This document shows positions 12,233-23,922 of a DNA stretch of 64,000 nucleotides, piece after piece. Within the stretch, counting starts at the first letter, position 1. Each line of letters starts with the position of its first letter. A program made the position numbers and the translations under genes. The DNA comes from Otis tarda (Eukaryota; Chordata; Aves; Otidiformes; Otididae). The notes under the pieces are model-generated. The model made no database searches. It was not told the origin of the DNA and saw only the letters and a program-made list of their open reading frames with translations. Location of the stretch: the NCBI GenBank assembly GCA_026413225.1, contig CM048552.1:50545001-50609000 (forward strand), read 5' to 3'.

Positions 12233-12898
12233 TATAACATGAGTTATATTTTACAAAATACCTCAGCTCCACAACCATCCTGAAGAAGCCACCATCAGCA
12301 CGTTTTATTTCGCAAACCAGTCTGGAAAGCATAAAGATGAACTCCACATCAATCCAGATGCACCTAGACCCTAGTCCATCATATTCATCTCATCATTTAA
12401 ACTTCAGATTCTCTGAGCAATGCTGACTGTCTACCATAATTGCTAAAAACACTCCTTCCCTCATCATCCTCTTCACGTCCCCCTGCTTTTCATTTCTCCT
12501 TTAGACATACCAGACCATTAAGCAGTAACAAGGATGAAATGCAGCCCAGTCCAGGTGGCTTACTTATCCAAGTTATTCCTACAGCATCAGCCACCTCTCT
12601 GGTTTAATGACAGATGTACAGATGGAAAGAGCTGAAGCTGAGACCATGTCTCTCCTCTCTGGGTGTAGTGGACAACATGGGAAAGGCTGCTGGAAACCGC
12701 TGCGGCTCTCGCAGTGCTGGCTTGGCTGCCAGCACTGGGGACTGCTTGCCTTATGGCAGCCAAGCTGCTTGGGCTTCAACTTCTCTGCCAAAAATGGTGC
12801 TTTTTCATAGTGAGAGTTTCAGAGTGAGATAGCAAGGTGTCCTCTCAAATAAGATTTTACACAATAGTGTTAAAGTTATGCCATTTGTTCTTCTGTAG

Positions 12899-12935
12899 TG
12901 CTTTTAATAAGTTCTCAATGCTTTTAATAAGTTCT
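12899..12935. repeat. Two-copy 20-bp tandem repeat
   Basis: TGCTTTTAATAAGTTCTCAA is followed immediately by a second copy matching its first 17 bases. This looks like a slippage-type duplication in FGD6 intron 2. Confidence 0.95.
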
Positions 12936-15708
12936 TTGTATTATTACAACTAATAACAACAAAAAAAGGCAACAGATCAGGAATTTTTATTGGTCTGATG
13001 CTAAGGAACATGACAGGCAGTTAATCTTGATCTCCCTTTTATTTCTATTTTTAAGACCACCTGAACAAACTGTGCCTGTGAGACTCATTCGTTCCTTTTG
13101 TGAGCTATCCTTCTGTAGGTGACATGGCTGAGGAATGACACAGACCACTACAGCAGTCTTAAAAAAAGCACCACAAAACAAGAGGCAAACAAACTAGACC
13201 AATGAATCCATGATTATTTGCATCACTTATTACTGTTGTACTGTATTCTCTCTGGACTGGTTAGGGAATTTTAAGGATACAATTACAAACAAACACTCCT
13301 CAAGAATCACAGCTAGAAGACAGAAACAACCTGCATCCAGCTAAGCAGCTCCAACTGAAAATTATTTGTGGACATCAGGTTACTTTTTCAAATTGCAATT
13401 TAAAGACTTCAAGAATTCAAACAGAATTATTTTTAGCAATATCATATGTAGTGTATGCATACATAAGCATCTATGTACTTTATAGGAAGTCAGGACCCTT
13501 GATGACCGTGACACTGTCAAAAGAGAAGCTCAAGCCAATCTATTTAAAACAGATTTTGGTTCAGAGCTGATTTACTCCAAAAGCCATCTGCTGCCTCCCA
13601 GGCCAAGGGCTGGCTGCAGAGAGAGCCCAGGTGGGAACGCCAGGAGCTTGCTCCTGCCAAGAGGAACGCCAAGGGCTCCCCTCTTTGTCCCGGTCTTTAC
13701 CCCCGGCGCTCCCTGCTCACACCTGGCTTTTCCAGCGAGGGCGGATATCACAAACACCGCCGAGAGCTGCCACCACGTTTGGCCTGTTAGATCATGCCAC
13801 CAGCAGCTCCTTCTGTACTTGGCTGAGCATGTTGCAAACTGCAACACCTGACTGGTTGGAACTAAGTTATCCCAGCGTTTGCAGCCAGCAGTATTTATTT
13901 TAGCATTTGTTATCCTCAGGCCAAGACACCACTTCTTTCCTCAACATGAAGGAGGGAAAAAAAAAACAAACCAACAGCTGACTCTCATCCTAAGCAAAAA
14001 TAAGCAAGGCATTTGTCATATGTGTTTCACACTTCATAGTTTTTGTACCTTTATTTTTTTTAAGCAACCCATTCTGTCAGTCACCCTGCTCCAGGCCTAC
14101 TACGATCAGTACAGTTGCGTGCATATTTCGTGGCACAATTTCAGAAAGCATGGTTTAAGAAAGGTGCAAATAGCTCTCAGATTATCTCCATATTTAGCCG
14201 CGATTTCAAAACACGAGCTCCGGCGGCCAGAGGCGCCTGAGGACCGCTCAACGCTGCAGGCAGCCTCCTGATAGCTCACAGGAGCCATCTTCAGTGAGAC
14301 CATTTGTTGACAATTCCTCAATTCCTTGGAAAGTTCAACATAAACATACACGCATGCTTCAGATGTTTCCACCCTCAGCATAGAAAAAGCTACATTAAAG
14401 AAAAAAAAGAAAAGAAAACAAGAGAAGTCTCAGTTTTAAAAGTCTTTGAGAAGACTGGTGCCCACAGTGGGCTGGTTCATTTTGGCACAGCTGCCCTCGT
14501 GCCAAGCAGGAGAGATGGTCACATTGCCCTGCCTCACTCAGGCAGCTCCAGCAAAAGTGCCAAAAGAAGATTACAGCAGAATATAATCCAAGGGGACAGT
14601 CCTGAGCAGTGGTACCGGAAAGGGGAACACTGCAGCAAAATCTGGGAAATTAAACTCTTGCCTGGAGACTGGTACAGGGGAAGGAGTTGATGCATCAGTT
14701 CTTCCTGTCGCCACCCAAAGCCGTGAGGGACAACCTGCCTCCCAGGGTTGGTAAAGCTGGAAGTCTTTGCAGAATTTACAGCTTTTTGCCTTCCCTTATT
14801 TATTCTTGTTTCCAGCCCTACTTCATAGGGAGAGCTGCACATCAACAATGCTCACAGCCAAGACTTTTGGAAAAAATCTCCTGGCATGGAAGTGCAAACA
14901 AACAATATAGAAGAGGACCACCAAAATACAGTGCTCATTTACAATCAAGACCTGATGTTCTAACATCTCTCAGTTCACAAAACAGACCCTAGGGAGAAAA
15001 TGTTTATTGGGAAAGGCCAGCAGGATCAGAAGAAAAATAACACTATTCTCCAGTAACACTAAAAAAAAAACAACCCCAAAAACCACCAACACAACTCCAG
15101 CACACACTGCATAGACTTCTAGAAAACCATAAAACAAGACAAAAAACTCAAAACAAAATGCATCAAATAGGAAAGGAAAACTTAGCCCTAGTGAGAACAA
15201 AACCTGTTATTAATATATATTTAAAACAAAATTGAGTACCTTGCCAGAGCTACCATGACACCGATGTTCAACTACTTTAGCTCCACTGAAATCAGGACTG
15301 TAAATTCAGAAATAGCATACGACCTATTGCACTCCATCTTATACACATCAGATACCTGGAAGATGACAAAAAAAAGCTAAGTAGCAGACTACTCAAAAGG
15401 TAGTCACTTAGATTTAAAATAAACATGGAGTGACTTAACTCTTAAACACACAACTGCCTGCATGCATGGGAGCTGATGCAGCTTCCTGGGTAGTGTGCTG
15501 AAAAACGGGGGTTGAAATAGCTTGGCTGAAACCAACACTCACCAGCTGTGAAGAATAATTGAGCTGTTTGCAAGACTGGACTTGTGCTCTCTCTTCCTCT
15601 ACTCTTTCACACAGATTAGAAGAAGAATAGGATTTAGACAATTTTCCTAAACTTCTCAGCTTGTCCCAAAATCAATACAGAACATCCAACCCCTAGGAAT
15701 GCCACTGC

Positions 15709-15722
15709 GGGGGGGGGGGGGG
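15709..15722. repeat. 14-base G run
   Basis: Fourteen consecutive G on the plus strand are followed within about 15 bases by two more short G runs (GGGACGGATGGGG). The sequence can form a G-quadruplex on the plus strand, which is the non-template strand only for leftward-antisense transcripts. It is equally a candidate length-polymorphic or assembly-error site. Confidence 0.9.
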
Positions 15723-18654
15723 ACGGGACGGATGGGGAATACAAAACCAAACCAAAAATGAACTGAACTCTGTGCAGTTGAAATCACTAAGCCATAAGGC
15801 TCAGGTTGTAGCTATCAAAATGGCAGTTTTAATAAAAACTCCTATTTATTTACATGCACCTTACAAATTGTTTTAGTCCACTTCTACTTGAGCAGAGCCA
15901 TTTTACATAAGCACAAAGATATTTTCAGGAAAAATTAATACTTGTGTAAACTTAATATTTTTAGAAAAAACTTCTTGGATGCTAGCATCTAAAATAAAAC
16001 CTGCATTCCTTAACCTAAATTTTGTCTAGTGCATTGAAACATCATGGCTGCATAGCTTTGTAAGTCTTTTTGTTAAAACATCTTTAAGTGGATCACATAT
16101 AAATGCTGGGTAAATTAGGCATATTAGTATTTCGATTGCTTTATTTCCCAACATTTATTTTATGCCCTAAAAAAAAAAAAAAAATCTTACTGTTCTACAT
16201 ATACAATCACAGTAGACCTTGCTGCAGTTAAAATATCACCATGCAAACCAGAGCACCACGGAGCTTCACAAGCACATTTCCTGAGCCCGTGCTGAAAATA
16301 ACCCACAGGAAAAGGCTGTTGTTGAGAATATAAATGGGTCTTTCATCAATTCTTATGTCACATTTGACTCGCCATTCTCCATCTGATACTCTCTTGAGTA
16401 ACATTTTCTTAACCTGCAATTTATACCACGGTTGGCAACTGGAGACAAGGAAGAAAGCCAACATCAGGTGACAAACATGCAATGTTAAGTTAGCTTCCCC
16501 TGTCTTAAGGAAAAGGAAATATATATAAAGAACGCCAAAATTAGGAAAAAAACCAAACGTGGAATAAAAGAGGCAAGAAAAAGATAAAGTGTTGCAGATT
16601 AATCCAAGAAAGTGCGTGACACTCGAGTTCCTGTTATCCATAAACAGTGGGGTTAGGAAGCAGGCTAAAGGATGCAAGGTTTTTAACGCGCTGTTTTGCG
16701 TACTTCAGGCTCCCCCACATCACACTACGCTAGCCTTCGGCTGAAGGCGAGAGCTGACATGCTGAGCTGAGGCAACGTCACCGGGAGGAAGGATGAGGAC
16801 ATCCTTGTATTGTACCGGGCAGATCGATGGGAATAGCACAGTTAGGACTTTTTTTTTTTTGCCATCTCCAGCAAGCGCTTCTTTGGTGGAAAGCGAAGGA
16901 TAGCGCAGTTTATCATTTGGTTTGTAACAAACGTTTCATTTACCCTCAAAATTGCTCTTTTAATGCACATGGGCTGCACGTGCTCCAAGGTTAACATAGT
17001 GTAATTTTGTAGACTGCAAAACAGTGACAAAAGTAACCACCAAAGCTTTTGGGGAGCCGCAGAGGGATTTGTCCAGAAGCTGGGCAGTGCAGCCCATCAG
17101 TGCCTGTCTCATTGCTGCCGCCACTGCCAGCTTGCTCCCTCTCATACTCGCCCCCATCCAACTACGCTCTGTTAAAAGATAACGTCACGAGCTTAAACCA
17201 CATCTATTTTTATGCAGCACTTGTAATATCTTCCGATAAATTAGAAGTCTTTCATTATTGCACCTCGAACTCTGCCAAAAGTTTCCCTGTGTTTACATCA
17301 ACCTGCTTCATCCACCTCTTTTACCAAAAATCAACAGAAAGCCCTTGCAAAGAGAGGTGAAAGAAATGCCAAAACCAAAAAATTCTCTTTCATGAGTGTC
17401 TTGGAGATCTTCACAATTGTTTTCATTTCATAAGACCTTTCAAACCTTTTCAGGATTGGATTGTACACTAGAATCATGGACTAAGTATTGGAAAAATGCA
17501 GTTCTCCCACTCCTTTCTCTCCCTCACTGGAGAGGGAGAGCACTGGACCTCAGAATCTTTCCCAACATCAGAGCAGATGAAATCAGCGCATCTCAAACAC
17601 ATTTGCACAACTGTGTGTCAAGATTCTTTTAAAGCAAGAAAGTTCCTATTTATTGTGTTTTTTTATATACATATAGGCGTACTTCTCCCAGATTGCTTTA
17701 GAAGATTACAGTATTTTCCCAGAATACATATCTTCTTCTTATAATATATGCATTTTATCTCTGGTTGTATAGCAGACTAAACTATAAAACTGCATGACCA
17801 AAAGCCACTCCAATACTAAGGAAAACTCCCTCACTTATGGGAAAAGCGGAGCATGGAGACACTGACTTGCATAATGATTCTTGCAAGTAAAGAAAAAACA
17901 AAACTGAAAACATGCCATATACTTTCTGAGAAAAAAAAAATTAACTGCAAGTCTTTCAAGTAGTTTGACATACTACCCTAGCAGTATAAACTAACTTAAA
18001 ACTGCAAAATAGACAGAATAATTCCAGTCCCAAAATCAGTGATTTGACTAACCCTCTGGAAAGAGAAGGAGCTCCAAGAGCGGCATCCAGCCGCAGGATG
18101 GGGGTCCCACCATCTATGTGCACCCAATTCCTTCCCAAAGTCCTTGTGTCAGAACATCACTATTCCCAAGCAACAGTACTACCACTTCTCACCAATATTT
18201 CCATTTATCACTGATTTGGACTCTGATTAGACACCCCTAACTTTATTACAGAATTTGTTTCTTCATAGTCCATAAAATAGCAAAATGTGAGAACTCAGCA
18301 AGATATTCCTTATGTCCGGTAGCCAAAAATTGCTTTGTCCGTTCCTGGTCCTGAGTGCCAGAGCAGGAACTGCCAAATGGGCTTTGTGTTCAGACTCCTG
18401 GGGGCCGGGAAGCGGAGGTCTGACCCGTCTGACTCACGCTTTACTGACAGGGCCTGAGAGTTGGCAGAAGCCTGCCAGCTGCATAACACGTGCGTGAGAA
18501 AGCGAGGTAAGGAGGGGGAAAGAAAAAGGCAGGCTCGAGGAAGCAGAATACAAAAAAAAATGCCAGTGATAAGAGATGACTGAAGATAACAAAGCCTGAT
18601 GACACCTACATAGCATATTAGCAAAGCTATTCCATTAAAACCTGAGGTACAGTC

Positions 18655-19081
18655 AGAGGGCTGGAGCACCTCTCCTATGAGGACAGGCTGAGAGAGTTGG
18701 GGCAGTTCAGCCTGGAGAAGAGAAGGCTCTGGGGAGACCCTACTGTGGCCTTTCAGTACCTAAAGGGGGCCTACAAGAAAGACAGGGAGAAACTCTTCAG
18801 CAGGGCCTGTTGTAATAAAACGAGGGGTAATGGTTTTAAACTAGAGGGAGGTAGATTCAGACTGGATATAAAGAAGAAGTTTTTTACACTGAGGGTGGTG
18901 GAACACTGGAACAGGTTGCCCAGAGAGGTGGTAGGTGCCCCATCCCTGGAAACATTCAAGGCCAGGTTGGATGGGGCTCTGAGCAATCTGGTCAGATGTC
19001 CCTGCTCCTTGCAGGGGGGTTGGACTAGATGACCTTTAAGGTCCCTTCCAACCCTAACGATTCTATGATTTTATGATTCTA
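18655..19081 (+). mobile_element. CR1 LINE 3' end, truncated
   Basis: This is a 5'-truncated CR1 in plus orientation, antisense to FGD6. It covers the last part of ORF2, with GLEHLSYE-like and [19 protein letters not shown] strings, then the 3' UTR with the characteristic GGTTGGACTAGATGACCTTT segment, and the octamer tail (ATTCTATGATTTTATGATTCT). The reading frame is broken near its centre, so the copy is inactive. Confidence 0.94.
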
Positions 19082-20465
19082 CAATTGCAAAGGAAGAATT
19101 TAACATACAACGAAGGGTGACAGAGGCCAGCTAGAAGCACAGGGGGAGATCAAAAGACAGAACAAGACTGCAGAGCTGATGGAGGAAAATGAACCTGCCT
19201 TCCTCAGATTGAAACTAATACATTATAATCTTTAAGAAGCAGATGAAATAAAAAAAAAAAAACAAACACCAAACTACATACCTCACCTCTACTTATCAGG
19301 AAATTATATCCTTCAATAAAATTCAGTAAAAAGAAAATGTGTTTTTTAATGTATAAATATTACACCTTTAATACCTAAAATGTATTTTACGCATTCAATT
19401 CTCAGCATAGAGTGTTTGAAAACTGTTTTTAAATGCTATTAGACTCTGTGAGTATTTTATGAATTCAGTGTTTCTCTTGAAATGTTTTTGAATGGGAATT
19501 TTGCAATTGCAAGAATACTCCCTCCCTAACGTAGCCAATTCCTAAACACCACCACATTTATCTGGTGCAATACTGCTTATCAGAAGCATGTCTCAACCGT
19601 AACAAAGTTCAGTACATCAAAAGAGGAATATGTATCAAAGCAATCTGTGCTTAACCACACAGATTTCAATACTAAATTCAGTATTCCAGGAAGGCTTTCA
19701 TGGACACTTAATTGACCTCTGGGGACTCAGTCACCAAAGCAGAATTTACTCTGGAGAACTAAACTTACACTTTGCATTGAGATGCTAATTTCTGGAAAAC
19801 CAATGGATTATTCTAAATCAGCAAGGGTAAGAAAAAAAGGAAGCAGTATTTAATTATACCAACATTAAGATCTCAAAGGATTGTTGTTACATGGTACTTT
19901 CCTCCCAGCCCTTTCCAAAGAAAAATCCTAGTCGGAAGCATGACACAGCTATAAATTTCCTCAAAATCAATTAGTAGTAATGTACATTTGCAACATCGTG
20001 AAGGAACGCTCTCAAAAATAGTCAGTAAATAACAGTACGTTGTTCCCTGACGGGTGAAGGAGCAGACTCACTGAACCTGAATTACAATTCTCTTGCCTAG
20101 AAAATGTAACAAATACCAAAAGGAAGCCCAGAAGATCCAGAAAAGTTTAAGTTTCTTTTCTCTGCAGCTTCAGACAGATGGTTCAAGGCACGTTCACTGT
20201 TCCTTTGCATCTTTAGATTACTAGACAAATTTTATTTTTAGTTTTATTCTGAGGAGGACAGCGAAATCTTCCTTAAAGTTTTGACACTAAAAAGAGGATA
20301 ACCAATACATAAATATTTCTCTTTCATTAGAAGGTTTTTAAAAAAAACAGTGTTACTTCAAAACAGATCCATTTCAACCACTGGTCTCTGACAACATTAA
20401 AATGAATTGTCGCGGTACCAGCAGCACTGACTTTTCACCTCACTTTTCAGGCCTGAACCATTCAT

Positions 20466-20552
20466 TAAAAAAACCAAACAAACAAACAAACAAAAAAACC
20501 CCACACAACAACAACAAAACCACAACCAACCAAAAAAAAAACCAAACCCAAA
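20466..20552. repeat. A/C-rich low-complexity tract
   Basis: This is an imperfect CAAA / CAA / CCAA run, almost free of G and T on the plus strand. It lies in FGD6 intron 2, and the apparent 90- and 70-codon open frames here are products of the biased composition. Confidence 0.9.
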
Positions 20553-23127
20553 GAGCTACTTTCCCTGTTGTTATCTGCAACTGGATAATGATATTTAAAA
20601 CTTCTTTGACATTTAACAGTACATTTGCTATTCCACAGCATCTGTTCTTCACTTTGTTTAGAGAGTCCTCATAATAACATATTCACCTTCACTATCTATT
20701 TTAAATTGGTAGTCAAACAGGTAGACTAGGACAAAATAAACAATCCTTTCAAACTGTTTCAGGAGATTTCTTTTTTTCAATAGTGGAAACAAAACATGGA
20801 TTATCTGCTCCCAACGTACTGTCATTACTTTCTTTATTAAGAATATTTCCCTGAACTACTTAAAACAAGCAAAACCCATCAGTCTGCCAAACAGCAGCAT
20901 CTGTCTCATCTCAGTGGTTTACACACTGTATCAGGACCCTGCTTCTCTTCCTTTCAAAGCCAAGCCCACCTTTAGTAAAAGGGAGGGTGACATAAAATAA
21001 CTCAAAAATCAAGTGGTAAGTGACAACTGATACCGCACCATTAATTACCCAGCCCTGCTATTTGCATTTAAAGCCCTGTGGGAAGGCCCAAGCAAACAAA
21101 ACGTATCTGAATTTAATAAGGTATATGAATTTAAGATAAGAGCATCAGAAACTATTACCATTCTCCATTAAAGCACACTGGTTTCACCAGATGGGATCAG
21201 GAGGAAATTTCTCAGTAACTATCGAAGCGCTGGATACATTATGAAAATTTTATTTCTTCCTCCAGAAAGAAATGTAGCATGGGGTAAAGGCACCACCAAA
21301 CTCTTCTGGTAATAGCAAGCCTGGCATTCAGACTTAATATACTGTATACATGCTATTATGTCAGTGTAGGCAACTGGTCTACGAATTTCTAGGAAGAACA
21401 AGCTCATTTGTACATCCGCTTTAATCATAAGATAATTTGCTTTGAGCTCCCCATTAGCAGTGCATTACAGGAGTTTTATGTGCCATGATCTATGAAAAAG
21501 AGCTAAGTGCGTGTTCTGACAGGCTGGGGAAAACACGAGCGGTAATTATTTCAATAACATCAGCACTGTTTCTCTAACCGGTTTTATAACACCACCTGGC
21601 CCGGGAAATGACAAAAGGCTCTTAAAGAACTATGCAGAAATAAGACAATATGGATAAAGAAGCCTCAAAGGATTTGAGATAACAAGTGATGGGAAAACCG
21701 AAGCAGCTGCTTGCCTAGCTCTGTCAGGGTGAGGACCCTTACACCTCCCAAGCCAGAGCCAAAATAAATACCTGTACCTGCCCTTCCAGCAGCAGCTGAT
21801 CCAGGCCAGGAGACCACTGACCCATTGTGTCTCTTTTTCTCCTATGGATTTCTTTGTTGCCTGAGATCTGCTGAAGTAACTGTATGTCTTAATTGTTTCC
21901 TAAGGTAGTTTCTGACTACGTAATTTAGTTTAAAATAAACACGTACATAAAGGGTTCTGGTTATAGTTTTCTAGGTGTGCTTTTTGAAGATGACACAACA
22001 CAGACTCAGTTATGTCAAGAACACCCAACTTAGGGAGCAGCTAGAGTTGCAGACATGCCATGGTGCAAGAGATCACTTAAACTCTTAAATCACCATTGGT
22101 ACTGGGGAAGGTTTGTGTAGAGAGGGAATAATAATAAACCTCTCACACTCAGGTAAGAAAACTACAGAATTTCACTCAAGGAGCAACTGCAGTCTCATGC
22201 TTCATACTGCAAAACTGTCCTTTTCTTTTCATAAAGCAAAGACATACATTCACCTCATCCAGAACCACAACACAAACCAAGATAGATTGCATAAACACAT
22301 AAAATATATCCTTATTTAAGTTTGGTCTCATCCTTCTTAGGTAAATCCAATCAAGGGAATACTAAGAGAATGTGGTCAAAACCCCCAAAGATCAAAGACC
22401 AGATTTAAACAAAAAGTATATGCTCAGTCAGAAACTTAAACTATAGCAAGACAAAACCAAGAAACACCCTACTGTAAACAAGAAAAATACTCAACAACCA
22501 CATGAATAAATACACCAATACCGAGCCCGTAACCAGAAATCCTGCTTCCCATGATAAAGCTTCATGCTTTCCAATAAACAGTCCAATGTTCAGGATATCA
22601 GTTCTAGAAACAATTATTAACACAGGATGTCACTTAAAATATTTGTCTTCTCCTATATAAGAGGACATGCTCCCCTAAAGAATGGCCAGCGCTCAGATTC
22701 TTTGGAGCATGTGTTTGCTGCACACACATACAAAATGAAATTACGCTTAGTAACTCAGTGAAAAATGAAGTTAAATGTAACTATCTATGTTAACTATGTA
22801 ACTATCTATAAGCTGGTTCATTTATTCTTGTCAATACGCATATACTCTCAGCAGTGTGAAGAAATTTGCTGGGAACTGTGAAGTATACAGGCTGCATATT
22901 TCATTGAAATCCTTATTGCTGGTTTGAGATAAATCTTGAGGATCTGTAAGACCAACCGATTAGCTGAAGTTAAGAAGTTAATTAATATTGAGTCAAAATA
23001 ATGCTTAACCTGTTACTACACTCTGTCAGACACAGTAAGCGACGCCATTTAGGGAGAACATACAGGCCTCACCAGTCTTCGTCGGCAGTTCCTCTTCCCA
23101 GCCCACACAATCACTGTACTACAGAGA

Positions 23128-23184
23128 TTAAGGTTGAACTTGATGATCTTGGAGGTCTCCTCCAACCTTAAGATTCTATGATTC
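23128..23184 (+). mobile_element. CR1 LINE tail fragment
   Basis: This short fragment carries the CR1 3' UTR signature (GGTTGAACTTGATGATCTTGG, CCAACCTTA) followed by ATTCTATGATTC. Only about 57 bp are recognisable. The variant wording suggests an older or different CR1 subfamily from the copy at 18655. Confidence 0.82.
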
Positions 23185-23922
23185 AAAGATCTGTTCCTGC
23201 CTATTCCACTATGCATCTTTTTGGACATTTCTGTGAATCAGTCCAATCTCTTTTTGAATCTGCTGATATTATCCGTTTCTACCACCTCCTGAAACAACAA
23301 AACGCAGCAGCAGAGTCACCAAGCCCTGTCTTTTAGTAATATTCTGGATTAGTTACACAGAACTCATGCACTACTACTACTTTCATTCCATCCAGGAGCA
23401 CAGGGAGATACAGAAGACTCACTATATTCAGGGAGAGGAGATAGCTTTTGTTATACCCGAAAAGCTTTCAAGACCTGATGAAGAATTTGCATACTCAAAA
23501 GCTTGTCTGCTTTTCCTAGCTCTGTCAGCTGATCTAAAAATATATTCATTCCCCCTACAAACCTAGCAACTACACAGTCTATGGACACTTATTCAAGTTC
23601 ATCCTGAGATTGTGATAAGGTTCACTCCTCCCAATTTAAGTATTCTCGGATACAAATACATGACTGTGTCTGATTTGCTTTAAATCTGGAAAAGCACATA
23701 AGTCTTATAAATTTTTATCATATATGAGGAATAACTAGCTTATTCTTCCTCTTCACTCTTTACCAAATGCAAACAGTTTTCAAAACAGCAAAAGCATATA
23801 AAGATATACAGCAACAACTGTCCTGCTGACATTTAACAGCCTCTGAAGTCATCACCTAAACATGTTTACAACCAAGAGAGTTGCAATGGAGCTATTTAAC
23901 GTCCCTTTTCTCTTTATTTTAC

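Larger units (their letters stand above)
6431..23922 (-). other. FGD6: FGD6 intron 2 (17.5 kb)
   Basis: This is the largest intron of the window. Its phase (two bases before, one after) agrees with the flanking exons. Contents recognised: two-copy minisatellites at 12203-12232 and 12899-12935, poly-A at 11565-11589, a 14-base G run at 15709-15722, a CR1 element at 18655-19081, an A/C-rich tract at 20466-20552 and a CR1 tail at 23128-23184. Moderately GC-rich patches occur near 13560-13870 and 16690-17170, without a supported gene. The remainder is AT-rich intron with only chance open frames. Confidence 0.85.

Noticed and set aside
16228-16677. 149-codon minus-strand open frame rich in Phe/Leu, resembling a membrane protein
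   Set aside because: No family is recognised, there is no splice support, and the hydrophobicity fits reading A/T-rich intron antisense; kept as chance.
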